A DNA stretch of 64,000 nucleotides from Thiobacillus sp. SCUT-2 (GCF_035621355.1 NZ_CP141769.1:2108001-2172000), one strand, 5' to 3'. Positions 9,566-19,816 are shown, counted from the stretch's first letter. Notes: generated from the sequence alone by a model not told the origin. Program-made: numbers and translations.

Positions 9566-10057
9566 ATGGTCAAGCTGCATACGAATCACGGCACCATCAC
9601 CCTCGAACTCGACGCCGAGAAAGCGCCGAAGACGGTGGAAAACTTCCTGCAGTACGTGCGCGACGGCTTCTACGACGGCACGATCTTCCACCGCGTGATC
9701 GACGGCTTCATGATCCAGGGCGGCGGCATGGAGCCTGGCATGACGCAGAAGGCGACCCGCGCGCCCGTCGAGAACGAGGCATCCAACGGCCTCAAGAACG
9801 AGGCCTACACCATCGCGATGGCACGCACCCCCAACCCCAATTCGGCGACTGCGCAGTTCTTCATCAACGTCGCCAACAACAGCTTCCTCAATTTCACCGC
9901 ACCGACGCCGCAGGGCTACGGCTATGCCGTGTTCGGCAAGGTGGTCGAGGGCATGGACGTGGTCGACGCGATCAGGAAGGTCAAGACCGGCAACCGCGCC
10001 GGCCATCAGGATGTGCCGCTCGAGGACATCGTGATCACCAAGGCCGAGATCGTCTGA
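9566..10057 (+). CDS. ppiB: Peptidyl-prolyl cis-trans isomerase B (cyclophilin)
   Basis: 163-residue cytoplasmic cyclophilin without a signal peptide. Catalytic region [14 protein letters not shown] contains the conserved Arg and Gln, and the active-site strand [21 protein letters not shown] is present. It catalyses isomerisation at proline bonds. It is 4 nt upstream of lpxH, so the pair shares a transcript unless the hairpin inside lpxH stops it. Confidence 0.95.
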   Translation: MVKLHTNHGTITLELDAEKAPKTVENFLQYVRDGFYDGTIFHRVIDGFMIQGGGMEPGMTQKATRAPVENEASNGLKNEAYTIAMARTPNPNSATAQFFINVANNSFLNFTAPTPQGYGYAVFGKVVEGMDVVDAIRKVKTGNRAGHQDVPLEDIVITKAEIV

Positions 10058-10061
10058 CGCG

Positions 10062-10811
10062 GTGAGCGCGGCTGCCCAAGCAGGCGCAGGTCGCACCTTC
10101 TTCGTTGCCGACCTGCACCTGACCGACGAACGCCCGGCTGCGACCGGGCGTTTTTTTCGCTTTCTCGAGGAGGAGGCGGCGGGCGCGGACGCGCTCTACA
10201 TCCTCGGCGACCTGTTCGAAGCCTGGATCGGCGACGACCACGACGAGCAGGTGGCCGCCGAGACGGCACGCCGGCTCCGGGCACGGGTCGAGGCCGGCAC
10301 CCCGGTCTACTTCATGCACGGCAACCGCGACTTCATGCTCGCCGAGCGCTACGCCGCGCGCGCGGGCATGACGCTGCTCGCCGATCCGACCCGCGTCGAC
10401 CTGTACGGCGTGCCGACGCTGCTGATGCACGGCGACACGCTTTGCACCGACGACCTCGCCTACCAGGATTTCCGCCGCAGGGTGCGCCACCCGCTGACGC
10501 GCGCGCTGCTGCGCCGCCTGCCCCGCTGGCTCCGCCGGCGCCTGGCGCGCCAGGCGCGCGCCGGCAGCGAAGCCGCCAAGGCGCAGAAGGCCGCCGCGAT
10601 CATGGACGTGAACCCGGCGGAAGTCGAACGGGTGCTGCGCGAACAACGGGTCGGCCGCCTGATCCACGGCCATACCCATCGCCCCGGACAGCACGTGCAC
10701 CCGATCGACGACCGCGCCTGCGAGCGCTGGGTCGTGCCGGACTGGTATGCCCGCTGGGGCTACGTCGTCTGCGATGCGGGCGGCTGCGCGCTCAGGGTCG
10801 ACGATTTATGA
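10062..10811 (+). CDS. lpxH: UDP-2,3-diacylglucosamine diphosphatase LpxH
   Basis: 249 residues from a GTG start. Cleaves UDP-2,3-diacylglucosamine to lipid X in lipid A synthesis; peripheral inner-membrane metallophosphoesterase. Metal-ligand motifs: ADLHL (Asp17, His19), LGDLFEAWIGDD, MHGNRDFML and IHGHTHRPG. The start cannot be moved downstream because Asp17/His19 are encoded in the first 60 nt. A perfect intrinsic-terminator sequence lies within codons 24-32. The 3' end overlaps the convergent secreted-protein gene by 6 nt. Confidence 0.95.
   Translation: MSAAAQAGAGRTFFVADLHLTDERPAATGRFFRFLEEEAAGADALYILGDLFEAWIGDDHDEQVAAETARRLRARVEAGTPVYFMHGNRDFMLAERYAARAGMTLLADPTRVDLYGVPTLLMHGDTLCTDDLAYQDFRRRVRHPLTRALLRRLPRWLRRRLARQARAGSEAAKAQKAAAIMDVNPAEVERVLREQRVGRLIHGHTHRPGQHVHPIDDRACERWVVPDWYARWGYVVCDAGGCALRVDDL
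10131..10157 (+). terminator. Intrinsic terminator inside the lpxH coding region
   Basis: CGCCCGG (10131-10137) and CCGGGCG (10144-10150) form a perfect 7-bp stem with a 6-nt loop, followed directly by seven T (10151-10157). The T run encodes Phe-Phe of LpxH. It lies 74 bp past the ppiB stop, so it could end ppiB transcripts or attenuate lpxH. Confidence 0.65.
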
Positions 10812-11474
10812 CGGCGCGTCGATCTGCGCCATTCCTTCCGGGACGCGGAACAGCGCGGGATCGAGCGGCTCGCGGCCTTCGTGCTCGAGCCGGCGCGTAC
10901 GTCCGGTGAAGTCGCGTTCTTCCAGCGGCAGGCCGAGGCGGAGCGTCGTCCCCGACTCCCACACGTGGTTCGCCAGATCGCAGTCATGCTGCAGGTCGGG
11001 CGGCGTCGCCTTCCATACCCGGTACTGCGTCGCCGCGAGCACCGCCTTCAACTCGCCCATCGCGCGAGCCGCGTCCATGGCGTACCGGGCCGCGATGCCT
11101 TCGCTGCAGACGAGCCCCTTGAGCGTGAGCGTGTAGCGGCGGCCGCCGCGCACCGGCTCGCCGGCGTCGATCCGCGCATCCCAGTCGGCAGGCTTCGGCG
11201 GCAACAGGCCGGGCGCGAACACCATCGCCAGCCGGCTTTCGTGCATGACGTTGATCGCGACGTGCCGGCGCCGGTCCAGCAGCGTGAAGTCGCCGGCGTC
11301 CTCCCCGCTGTCCATGCGCAGGAAATCCGGCGTCACCAGGATGCGCGTCGGATAGGGCGGGCCGCCCGGATCCTGGTCGACGTATTGCAGCACGATCATG
11401 TCGGCGGCCTGCGCCCCGCCCGCGGCAGCCAGCCATGCGACCCCCTGCAGGAAGTGCGCCCAGAGCGGCCTCAA
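10806..11474 (-). CDS. Secreted protein of unknown function
   Basis: 222 residues from a TTG start that overlaps the metZ stop (TTGA). This start gives a plausible signal peptide (LQGVAWLAAAGGAQAAD). No family was recognised. The mature protein looks like a single beta-rich domain: a repeated strand-turn pattern such as RILVTPDFLRMDSG and FTLLDRRRHVAINVMHESR, with two cysteines (GLVCSEG and HDCDLAN). It is downstream of metZ on the same strand and probably cotranscribed, which does not by itself imply a role in methionine metabolism. Confidence 0.7.
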   Translation of the reverse strand: MRPLWAHFLQGVAWLAAAGGAQAADMIVLQYVDQDPGGPPYPTRILVTPDFLRMDSGEDAGDFTLLDRRRHVAINVMHESRLAMVFAPGLLPPKPADWDARIDAGEPVRGGRRYTLTLKGLVCSEGIAARYAMDAARAMGELKAVLAATQYRVWKATPPDLQHDCDLANHVWESGTTLRLGLPLEERDFTGRTRRLEHEGREPLDPALFRVPEGMAQIDAPS

Positions 11475-12643
11475 TTCGCCAGCCCCCGCGCCAGATCGGC
11501 CTCGATGTCCGCGACCGCTTCCAGGCCCACCGCGATGCGCACCAGGCCGTCCCCGATGCCCGCGGCCGCACGCTGCTCGGGCGTCATGCGGCTGTGCGTG
11601 GTCGTCGCCGGATGCGTGATGGTGGTCTTGGTATCGCCGAGGTTGGCCGTGATCGACAGCAGCTTCGTCGCATCGATCAGCTTCCACGCCGCCGGCTGGC
11701 CCCCCCTCAGCTCGAATGCGACGATGCCGCCGCCGGTCTTCTGCTGCGCCATCGCCAGGTCGTGCTGCGGATGCGAGGGCAGCCCGGGGTAGAGCACGCG
11801 CGCGACCTGCGGCTGCGCTTCCAGCCATTGCGCCAGCGCCAGCGCGTTCCGCGAATGCGCGTCCATGCGCAGCGACAGCGTTTCCATCCCCTTCAGGATC
11901 ACCCAGGCGTTGAACGCGGAGAGCGTCGGCCCGGCGGTGCGCAGGAAGGTGTAGACCCCCTCCATCAGCGCCTGGCTGCCGAGCACCGCCCCGCCCAGCA
12001 CCCTGCCCTGCCCGTCGAGATACTTGGTCGCCGAATGGATCACGATGTCGGCACCGAGTTCGAGCGGCTTCTGCAGCGCCGGCGAACAGAAGCAGTTGTC
12101 GACCGCGAGCCACGCACCCGCCTCGTGCGCGATGGCGGCGAGGGCGCGAATGTCGCTGACTTCGGTCAGCGGATTGGACGGCGACTCGACGAAGAAGAGC
12201 TTCGTGTTCGGCCTGACCGCCGCACGCCACTCGGCCGGGTCGGTCGGCGACACGTAGGTCGTCTCGATGCCGAAGCGGCCGAGGATGTTGGAAAAGAGCT
12301 GCACGGTCGAGCCGAAGATCGAGCGCGACGCGACGACGTGCTCGCCCGCCTTCATCAGGCCCATCACGGTGGCCAGGATCGCCGCCATGCCCGACGCGAA
12401 CGCCACGCAGCGCTCGGCGCCTTCGAGCGCGGCCAGCCGCGCCTCCATCATCTGCACCGTCGGGTTGGTGAAGCGGGCGTAGATCGGGCCCGCCTGTTCG
12501 CCCTTGAAGCGCGCCGCCGCCTCGGCCGCGCTGCCGAAGACGAAGCTGGAAGTGAGGAACATCGCCTCCGAGTGTTCGTTGAACTGGCTGCGCACGGTGC
12601 CGGCGCGCACCGCCAGCGTTTCGATGTCGTATTCGTCGTTCAT
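11471..12643 (-). CDS. metZ: O-succinylhomoserine sulfhydrylase
   Basis: 390-residue PLP enzyme of the Cys/Met metabolism family; makes homocysteine directly from O-succinylhomoserine and sulfide. PLP lysine is Lys207 in HSATKYLDGQGRVLGG; cofactor-binding motifs include YARFTNPTV and FASGMAAILA. The ATG at 12643 has a GGAG ribosome-binding site 6-7 nt upstream; an apparent longer frame runs back through the riboswitch and is rejected. Expression is predicted to be controlled by the SAM-II riboswitch and terminator just upstream, so it should be shut down when S-adenosylmethionine is plentiful. Confidence 0.95.
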   Translation of the reverse strand: MNDEYDIETLAVRAGTVRSQFNEHSEAMFLTSSFVFGSAAEAAARFKGEQAGPIYARFTNPTVQMMEARLAALEGAERCVAFASGMAAILATVMGLMKAGEHVVASRSIFGSTVQLFSNILGRFGIETTYVSPTDPAEWRAAVRPNTKLFFVESPSNPLTEVSDIRALAAIAHEAGAWLAVDNCFCSPALQKPLELGADIVIHSATKYLDGQGRVLGGAVLGSQALMEGVYTFLRTAGPTLSAFNAWVILKGMETLSLRMDAHSRNALALAQWLEAQPQVARVLYPGLPSHPQHDLAMAQQKTGGGIVAFELRGGQPAAWKLIDATKLLSITANLGDTKTTITHPATTTHSRMTPEQRAAAGIGDGLVRIAVGLEAVADIEADLARGLAN

Positions 12644-12653
12644 CCCGGTCTCC

Positions 12654-12690
12654 AAAAGCAAAAACCCCGAACGGCTTTCGCGGTTCGGGG
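12654..12690 (-). terminator. Intrinsic terminator between SAM-II aptamer and metZ
   Basis: Reading leftward, CCCCGAAC (12690-12683) pairs with GTTCGGGG (12672-12665) around a 10-nt loop, then T5GCT4 (12664-12654), ending next to the metZ ribosome-binding site. A GGGG stretch (12696-12693) at the end of the aptamer could compete for the CCCC arm. It fits the expression platform of the riboswitch, and would also end purF transcripts. Confidence 0.85.
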
Positions 12691-12692
12691 TT

Positions 12693-12752
12693 CCCCTGGA
12701 CGCTTTAGCCGCATTTATCAAGCGCCCGCAAGCTGTGGTTCAAATCGGCGCT
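12693..12752 (-). promoter_or_regulatory. SAM-II (metA-type) riboswitch controlling metZ
   Basis: Reading leftward: AGCGCC (12752-12747), then GATTTGAACC, an AGCTTGC segment, GGCGCT (12726-12721) closing a perfect 6-bp P1 stem, then TTGATAAATG, CGGCTAAAG. The order P1 5' arm, GATTTnAACC, P1 3' arm, nTGATAAATGnnGCTAAA is the compact pseudoknot consensus of SAM-II. The class binds S-adenosylmethionine and represses methionine genes; metZ is a typical target. Recognised by eye from the consensus; a covariance-model search was not run. Confidence 0.9.
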
Positions 12753-12758
12753 GGTGTC

Positions 12759-12788
12759 ACTCTAAGCCGGGCAACGGGCGCGGGTCAA
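12759..12788 (-). promoter_or_regulatory. Promoter of the metZ leader
   Basis: TTGACC (12788-12783) and TAGAGT (12764-12759) are separated by 18 bp. Transcription would start about 7 nt further, at the first bases of the SAM-II aptamer. The -35 box overlaps the last codon and stop of purF, so metZ has its own promoter even though it follows purF. Confidence 0.65.
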
Positions 12789-14305
12789 GCCCCCGTCGCC
12801 AGGTTGAGGTCGAGCTGCTGGGTCGACAGCGCCGACGGCGGCGGCGTCTCGCCATTGCGCACCGCCTCGACGTAGGCGAGATACTCCGGCGTGACGTCGC
12901 CGGTGATGTAGCGGCCGTCGAAGCACGAGGTATCGAAGTCGAGGATGGCCGGATTGCCCGCACGCACCGCCGCCACCATGGCGTCGAGGTCCTGGTAGAT
13001 CAGCGCGTCGCAGCCGATTTCGCGCGCGATCTCCTCGTCGCTGCGGCCGTTGGCGATCAGCTCGTTGCGCGTCGGCATGTCGATGCCGTAGACGTTGGAG
13101 AAGCGCACCGGCGGCGAGGCCGAGGCGAAATACACCTGGGCGGCGCCGGCGTCGCGCGCCATCTGCACGATCTCGCGGCTGGTCGTGCCGCGCACGATGG
13201 AGTCGTCGACCAGCAGCACGTTGCGGCCCTTGAACTCCTCGCCGATGGCGTTGAGCTTCTGCCGCACCGACTTCTTGCGCAGCGCCTGGCCGGGCATGAT
13301 GAAGGTGCGGCCGATGTAGCGGTTCTTGATGAAGCCCTCGCGGTACGGCACGTCGAGGCGGTTCGCCAGCTGCAGCGCGGACGGGCGGCTGGTGTCGGGG
13401 ATCGGGATCACCACGTCGATCCTCAGATGCGCGAATTCGCGCTCGATCTTCTCCGCCAGCGACACGCCCATCGCCAGCCGCGTGCTGTAGACCGAGACGC
13501 CGTCCATCACCGAATCCGGGCGCGCCAGGTAGACATATTCGAAGATGCACGGGTTGAGCACCGCATGGTCGCTGCAGACGCGGCTGTGCAGCGTGCGCTG
13601 GTAATCGATGAACACGGCCTCGCCCGGTGCGACGTCGCGCAGCAGCCGGAACCCCAGCGTATCGATTGCCACGCTCTCCGAGGCGATGATGTATTCGTGC
13701 GGCGTCACCTGCTCGTTGACGCCGATCACCAGCGGGCGGATGCCGTGCGGATCGCGGAACGCCAGGAGACCGTAGCCGGCGATGAAGGCCACCACCGCAT
13801 AGGCGCCCCTGCAGCGCGCGTGCACGCCCGCGACCGCGCCGAAGATCGTGTCCAGGCTCAGCTGGCGTCCTTCGGCGCGCACCTGCAGTTCGTGCGCGAG
13901 CACGTTCAGCAGCACCTCGGAGTCGGAGTTCGTGTTGACGTGGCGCAGGTCGGTGCGGAACAGCGACTCCTTCAGCTCCTGCGTATTGGTGAGGTTGCCG
14001 TTGTGGCCCAGCACGATGCCGTAGGGCGAATTGACGTAGAACGGCTGCGACTCGGCGGACGACGACGCGCTGCCCGCGGTCGGATAGCGCACGTGCGCCA
14101 CGCCCATGTCGCCGAGCAGGTTGCGCATGTCGCGCGTGCGGAAGACGTCCCGCGCAAGCCCCTGCCCCTTGTGCATGTGAAAGCGGTTTCCCTCCGCGGT
14201 CACGATGCCGGCCGCATCCTGGCCGCGATGCTGCAGCACCATCAGCCCGTCATAGAGCAGCTGGTTGACCGCCGTATTGGCGACGACTCCGATTACCCCG
14301 CACAT
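12785..14305 (-). CDS. purF: Amidophosphoribosyltransferase
   Basis: 506 residues. Commits PRPP to purine synthesis using glutamine. The mature nucleophile Cys follows the start Met in MCGVIGVV, which fixes the start at 14305; a GTG 9 nt upstream would block exposure of that cysteine. Glutaminase region HRGQDAAGIVT; PRPP-binding motif VLLVDDSIVRGTTS in the C-terminal half. It follows cvpA by 21 bp, the conserved cvpA-purF order. Confidence 0.97.
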   Translation of the reverse strand: MCGVIGVVANTAVNQLLYDGLMVLQHRGQDAAGIVTAEGNRFHMHKGQGLARDVFRTRDMRNLLGDMGVAHVRYPTAGSASSSAESQPFYVNSPYGIVLGHNGNLTNTQELKESLFRTDLRHVNTNSDSEVLLNVLAHELQVRAEGRQLSLDTIFGAVAGVHARCRGAYAVVAFIAGYGLLAFRDPHGIRPLVIGVNEQVTPHEYIIASESVAIDTLGFRLLRDVAPGEAVFIDYQRTLHSRVCSDHAVLNPCIFEYVYLARPDSVMDGVSVYSTRLAMGVSLAEKIEREFAHLRIDVVIPIPDTSRPSALQLANRLDVPYREGFIKNRYIGRTFIMPGQALRKKSVRQKLNAIGEEFKGRNVLLVDDSIVRGTTSREIVQMARDAGAAQVYFASASPPVRFSNVYGIDMPTRNELIANGRSDEEIAREIGCDALIYQDLDAMVAAVRAGNPAILDFDTSCFDGRYITGDVTPEYLAYVEAVRNGETPPPSALSTQQLDLNLATGA

Positions 14306-14326
14306 GCTGTGCACCCATCCATAAAA

Positions 14327-14818
14327 TTACTCAAAGCGAATGTATTTCGCGACGTCGGCCGGCACCAGCGGCAAGGCACGCTGGGCCATCGCCTGCAGGC
14401 TGCCCGACACGCGGGCGTGCTTCCAGAAGTCCGTCCGCGGCAAGGACGTCAGGCCGGCGGCCAGGGTCAGGCCGACCAGGATCACCAGCCCCTTGGCCAG
14501 CCCGAGCACCCCGCCCAGCACCGTGTCGGCGCCACCCAGTCCCGCCGCCTTCACCAGCGAGGCGAAGAGATGCCCGAGCAGCAGGACCGCGATCAGGACG
14601 ACCAGAAAGATCACCGCGAAGGCCGCGAAATAGCGGATGCCCGGGCTCTCGATTCCCACCGGCAGCAGCGGTGCCGCGACGACCGCGCCCCACTTGCCCA
14701 GCACGAATGCGAGGAACCATGCCGCCAGCGAGAACAGCGTGTCGACCATGCCGCGCATCAGGCCGCGCACGACCGCCAGCACCAGCACCAGCAAGACGAT
14801 GAGATCGAGCGCGCTCAT
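14327..14818 (-). CDS. cvpA: CvpA-family membrane protein
   Basis: 163 residues with four hydrophobic segments, starting MSALDLIVLLVLVLAVVRGL, typical of CvpA (colicin V production protein). The molecular function is unsettled; the family affects envelope homeostasis and is usually upstream of purF. Start overlaps the dedD stop (ATGA), which points to translational coupling. Confidence 0.92.
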   Translation of the reverse strand: MSALDLIVLLVLVLAVVRGLMRGMVDTLFSLAAWFLAFVLGKWGAVVAAPLLPVGIESPGIRYFAAFAVIFLVVLIAVLLLGHLFASLVKAAGLGGADTVLGGVLGLAKGLVILVGLTLAAGLTSLPRTDFWKHARVSGSLQAMAQRALPLVPADVAKYIRFE

Positions 14819-15501
14819 CGCGCGACCACCTGGCCGGCCAGGCCGTTCTCGGCGAGCCGGCCGGCGGCGGCGACCGCCGCCTCGCGCGTCGCATAGGGTC
14901 CGACGCGCACGCGCGTGAGGCTGCCGACGGTGTCCGTATAGACAGGCACACCGGCGAGCGCGGCGCGTGCCTTGAGTTCGCGCGCCTTGGCGCCGTCGGA
15001 AAGCGCCGCCAGCTGCACGACGAACGCGCCAGCGTGCGCCGCCGCCTCGCGGGCAGCCGGCTCGGCAGGCTTCGGTACGGGCTTGGCTGCGTCGGACCCG
15101 GCGGGTTCGTGGCTGGCCGGCTTGGCGGTCTCGCGGGCGGGTTTGGCGCTCTCGCGCGCGGACTTGGCGATTTCGCGAGCGGACTTCGCCGCGTCCTCAC
15201 CGGCCTTGGCCGTGTCGTGCGTCGGCAGGGGTCTGGGCACCGGCGCGACGGGTTCGGGGCGCACCGCGGGCGTCGGCGCGGCAGCGGCGTCGACGCGGGG
15301 CGGCTGCGCTGCCGCCTCTGCAGACGGCCCGGGCGCTGCAGGCGCGGCGGTCATGCGGACCGCCAGCGTGCTCGTCGGGGGCGGCTCGTCTTCCAGCATC
15401 AGCGGCAGCAGGATCACCGCCACCAGGGTCAGCGCGACTGCCCCGATCAGGCGGCGCCTGGCGAGGCGTTTGAGGTCATTTTCACTGCTGGGTGGCGGCA
15501 T
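14815..15501 (-). CDS. dedD: SPOR-domain cell-division protein (DedD-like)
   Basis: 228 residues: short cytoplasmic N-terminus, one membrane segment (LIGAVALTLVAVILLPLMLE), a long Ala/Pro/Lys-rich periplasmic linker with a repeated KSARE/KPARET unit near residues 110-135, and a C-terminal SPOR domain (AFVVQLAALSDGAKARELKARA to GPYATREAAVAAAGRL). SPOR domains bind denuded peptidoglycan at the septum. The ATG at 15501 lies inside the folC end (20-bp overlap). Conserved neighbour of folC and cvpA. Confidence 0.9.
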   Translation of the reverse strand: MPPPSSENDLKRLARRRLIGAVALTLVAVILLPLMLEDEPPPTSTLAVRMTAAPAAPGPSAEAAAQPPRVDAAAAPTPAVRPEPVAPVPRPLPTHDTAKAGEDAAKSAREIAKSARESAKPARETAKPASHEPAGSDAAKPVPKPAEPAAREAAAHAGAFVVQLAALSDGAKARELKARAALAGVPVYTDTVGSLTRVRVGPYATREAAVAAAGRLAENGLAGQVVAR

Positions 15502-16756
15502 GATCGAGCACGGCGGCAACGGTGTAGAACGAACCGAAGACGAGAATTCTATCATCTTCGCGCGCGGCGCCCCGCGCCTCCGCGAGCGCCCGCCACACAT
15601 CCGGCTGCACGCTCACTTCGGCCGCGCCGGTCGCGTCGCGCACGATCGCGGCGAGCGTGGCGGCGTCCCGCGCGCGTGGCGAATCCGGCGTGCACGCCCA
15701 CCAGGCGTCGATCGCGTCGCGCAGGGCTGCCACCACGCCTGCGGCGTCCTTGTCGGCCAGCATGCCGACGACGGCGAGCGTGCGCCCCTTGGCCGGCTGT
15801 TCGCGCAAGGCGGCGGCGAGCGCGCGCGCGGCCTCCGGATTGTGCGCCACGTCGAGGATCACCTCCGGTGCGCACGCGACGCGCTGAAAGCGGCCGGCGA
15901 CGCGCGCCTCCGCCAGCCCCGCGCGAATCGCCGCCTCGCCGACCGGCAGGCGCGCGGCCAGCGCCTCGAGCGCGGCCAGCGCGGCCGCCGCGTTGCGCAG
16001 CTGGAAGGGCCCGGGCATGGCCGGCAGCGGCAACGCCGGCCAGGTCGCGTCGACACCCTCGTAGCGCCAGCGTCCGCCCTCGCGGCGGGCGGCGAACTCG
16101 CGCCCGTAGCAGCGCAGGCCGGCGCCGATCCGCCCGGCCTGTTCCAGCAGGCTTGCCGGCGGCACCGGATCGGCGCAGATGGCAGGCCGTCCCGCGCGGT
16201 AGATGCCGGCCTTCTCGAAACCGATTTGCTCGCGGGTATCGCCGAGGTATTCGATGTGGTCGAGGTCGACGCTGGTCACGATCGCGGCGTCGGCGTCGAA
16301 GACGTTCACCGCGTCAAGGCGGCCGCCGAGTCCGACCTCGAGGATCGCGACGTCGACGCCAGCATCGATGAACTGCAGCATGGCGCCCAGCGTACCGAAC
16401 TCGAAATACGTCAGCGACGTGTCGCCGCGTGCCACGTCGATCCGTTCGAATGCGGCGACCAGGTCGGCGTCGTCCGCCTCGCGCCCCGCAATCCGCACGC
16501 GCTCGTTGTAGCGCAGCAAGTGCGGCGACGTGTAGAGCCCGGTCCGGTAACCGGCCGCGCCGAGCACCGCTTCGAGATAGGCGCAGGTCGACCCCTTGCC
16601 GTTGGTGCCGCCGACGACGATCAGCGGAAAGGCGGGCGCGAGCCCGAGCGCATCCTTGACCCGGCGCACGCGGTCGAGGCCCAGCTCGATCGTGCTCGGG
16701 TGCAGCTGCTCCAGACGCGCCAGCCAGGCGTCCAGAGCGGATGGGGTATCGGCCAC
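15482..16756 (-). CDS. folC: Bifunctional folylpolyglutamate/dihydrofolate synthase
   Basis: 424 residues from a GTG start with an ideal GAGGAAAA ribosome-binding site; a TTG 12 nt upstream overlaps that site and is rejected. Mur-ligase-like ATPase adding glutamate to folates. P-loop VVGGTNGKGSTCAYLE near residue 45, TSPHLLRYNERVRI, and the omega-loop region DHIEYLGDTREQIGFEKAGI. Follows accD and precedes dedD as in other proteobacteria. Confidence 0.95.
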   Translation of the reverse strand: MADTPSALDAWLARLEQLHPSTIELGLDRVRRVKDALGLAPAFPLIVVGGTNGKGSTCAYLEAVLGAAGYRTGLYTSPHLLRYNERVRIAGREADDADLVAAFERIDVARGDTSLTYFEFGTLGAMLQFIDAGVDVAILEVGLGGRLDAVNVFDADAAIVTSVDLDHIEYLGDTREQIGFEKAGIYRAGRPAICADPVPPASLLEQAGRIGAGLRCYGREFAARREGGRWRYEGVDATWPALPLPAMPGPFQLRNAAAALAALEALAARLPVGEAAIRAGLAEARVAGRFQRVACAPEVILDVAHNPEAARALAAALREQPAKGRTLAVVGMLADKDAAGVVAALRDAIDAWWACTPDSPRARDAATLAAIVRDATGAAEVSVQPDVWRALAEARGAAREDDRILVFGSFYTVAAVLDHAATQQ

Positions 16757-16832
16757 GTTTTTCCTCAAGCGCGAAGGGCAGCCGGTTGCCCCGCTGCCCT
16801 TCGTGTTCCGATCGCGTTTCCGGACAACGGGG

Positions 16833-17699
16833 TCAGGCGGCCAGCGCAGGGCGCCCCATCATCATCGCCAGCGTGGCGGCGAGTTCGTCGCGCATCCGGC
16901 GGCGATCGATGATGCGGTCGATGGCGCCCTTCTCCTGCAGGAACTCGGCGCGCTGGAAGCCTTCCGGCAGCGTCTCGCGCACCGTCTGCTCGATCACGCG
17001 CGGGCCGGCGAAGCCGATCAGCGCGTTGGGCTCGGCGACGATGAGGTCGCCGAGCATGGCGAAGCTCGCCGAGACGCCGCCCATGGTGGGATCGGTCAGC
17101 ACCGACACGAACGGCAGCCGATGACGCGAGAGCTGGGTCAGCGCAGCGGAGGTCTTGGCCATCTGCATCAGCGAGAAGAGACCTTCCTGCATGCGCGCGC
17201 CGCCGCTGGCGGAGAAGCACACGAAGGCGGAATTCGATTCGATCGCGGCCTCGACGCCAAGGGCGAAGCGTTCGCCGACGACCGAGCCCATCGAACCGCC
17301 CATGAATTTGAACTCGAACGCCGCCGCGACCACCGGCACCGCCTTGACGGTGCCGCCGATCACGACCAGGGCGTCGGTCTCCGAGGTGCCCGCCTGCGCT
17401 TCCTTGAGGCGCTCCGGATATTTCTTGCTGTCCTTGAACTTCAACGGGTCGAGCGGGGTGATGTGGGCGCCGATCTCGTGCTGGCCTTCCGCATCGAGCA
17501 GCATCGACAGGCGGCGACGTGCGCCGATGCGATGATGGTGGCCGCACTTGGGGCACACCTCGAGGTTGCTCTCGAGATCGGCGCGATACAGCACCTCGTT
17601 GCAGGCCGGGCACTTCGACCACAACCCCTCGGGCACCGTCTTCGAGGCCTGGGCACGCCGCTTGATCTTCGGCGGCAGGATTTTCTGGAACCAGCTCAT
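16833..17699 (-). CDS. accD: Acetyl-CoA carboxylase carboxyltransferase subunit beta
   Basis: 288 residues. Partner of AccA in malonyl-CoA formation. N-terminal zinc ribbon with Cys30, Cys33, Cys49 and Cys52 (CPAC...CPKC), then the crotonase-like carboxyltransferase domain ([22 protein letters not shown]). The ATG gives the conserved start [12 protein letters not shown] with AGGA upstream; the longer frame is not supported. Confidence 0.97.
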   Translation of the reverse strand: MSWFQKILPPKIKRRAQASKTVPEGLWSKCPACNEVLYRADLESNLEVCPKCGHHHRIGARRRLSMLLDAEGQHEIGAHITPLDPLKFKDSKKYPERLKEAQAGTSETDALVVIGGTVKAVPVVAAAFEFKFMGGSMGSVVGERFALGVEAAIESNSAFVCFSASGGARMQEGLFSLMQMAKTSAALTQLSRHRLPFVSVLTDPTMGGVSASFAMLGDLIVAEPNALIGFAGPRVIEQTVRETLPEGFQRAEFLQEKGAIDRIIDRRRMRDELAATLAMMMGRPALAA

Positions 17700-17778
17700 A
17701 GAAATTGTCCTAGCTCTGTCCGCCTCTCCCGCGACGGGAAAGGGCAGGGAGAGGGTGGAACGCACCCCCGACGTTCAT

Positions 17779-18585
17779 TCACTTGCTTGCCGCATCGACG
17801 CCGCGGCGCAGGTCGGCCAGCAGATGCCTGACCCGGTTGGCGCATTCGCCTTCGGGCGCACTTTCGATCTCGCCGACGATGCGGCTGCCGACCACGACGG
17901 CATCGGCGAGGCGCGCCACCGCCTCGGCGGTCGCAGCGTCGCGGATGCCGAAGCCGACGCCCACCGGCAGGCTGCAATGCGCGCGCACCATCGCGATCCT
18001 GCGCGCGACCTCGTCGGTGTCGAGGTTGGCCGATCCGGTCACGCCCTTCAGCGAGACGTAGTAGATGAAGCCGCCGGCGACGGCCGCCACCTGCTCGATG
18101 CGCGATTCGGGCGTGGTCGGCGACAGCAGGAAGATCGGGTCGAGACCATGCGCCTTGAACACGTCGGCCACGCCCGCGGACTCCTCGGGCGGGATGTCGA
18201 CGGTCAGCACGCCGTCGACGCCAGCCGCGCTCGCCGCCTGCGCGAAGGCTTCGTAGCCCATGTGCTCGACCGGGTTGGCGTAGCCCATCAGCACCACGGG
18301 CGTGGTCGTGTTGGATTTGCGGAATTCCGCCACCATCGCCAGCACGTCCTTCAAGCCGACCTTGTTGGCGAGTGCGCGCTCGGATGCGCGCTGGATCACC
18401 GGCCCGTCGGCCATCGGGTCGGAGAACGGCACGCCGAGCTCGATGATGTCGGCACCGGATTCGACCAGCGCGTGCATCAGCGGCACGGTGAGGCCCTTGC
18501 CGGGGTCGCCCGCGGTGATGAAGGGGATCAGGGCTTTCTTGTTCTGCGCCTTGAGGGCGGTGAAGGTCTGGCCGATACGGCTCAT
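17779..18585 (-). CDS. trpA: Tryptophan synthase alpha subunit
   Basis: 268-residue TIM barrel cleaving indole-3-glycerol phosphate. Catalytic Glu and Asp are in [19 protein letters not shown]; phosphate-binding loop [13 protein letters not shown]. The start MSRIGQTF is the family start. It lies 31 bp after trpB; only trpF, trpB and trpA are here, so the rest of the pathway is elsewhere. Confidence 0.97.
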   Translation of the reverse strand: MSRIGQTFTALKAQNKKALIPFITAGDPGKGLTVPLMHALVESGADIIELGVPFSDPMADGPVIQRASERALANKVGLKDVLAMVAEFRKSNTTTPVVLMGYANPVEHMGYEAFAQAASAAGVDGVLTVDIPPEESAGVADVFKAHGLDPIFLLSPTTPESRIEQVAAVAGGFIYYVSLKGVTGSANLDTDEVARRIAMVRAHCSLPVGVGFGIRDAATAEAVARLADAVVVGSRIVGEIESAPEGECANRVRHLLADLRRGVDAASK

Positions 18586-18616
18586 GATGAGGTCTCTGGA
18601 ATCGTGGCGGACCCGC

Positions 18617-19812
<1,196 letters not shown>

Positions 19813-19816
<4 letters not shown>

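Noticed and set aside
12654-12690. Plain purF terminator with no regulatory role
   Set aside because: The upstream sequence matches the SAM-II consensus with a promoter at the correct distance, so a riboswitch expression platform explains it better, though it may also end purF transcripts.
11435-14896. Very long open frame on the plus strand across metZ, purF and cvpA (over 1,100 codons)
   Set aside because: Antisense to three well-recognised genes; composition is His/Arg/Ala-rich, typical of the mirror frame of high-GC coding DNA, with no family match.
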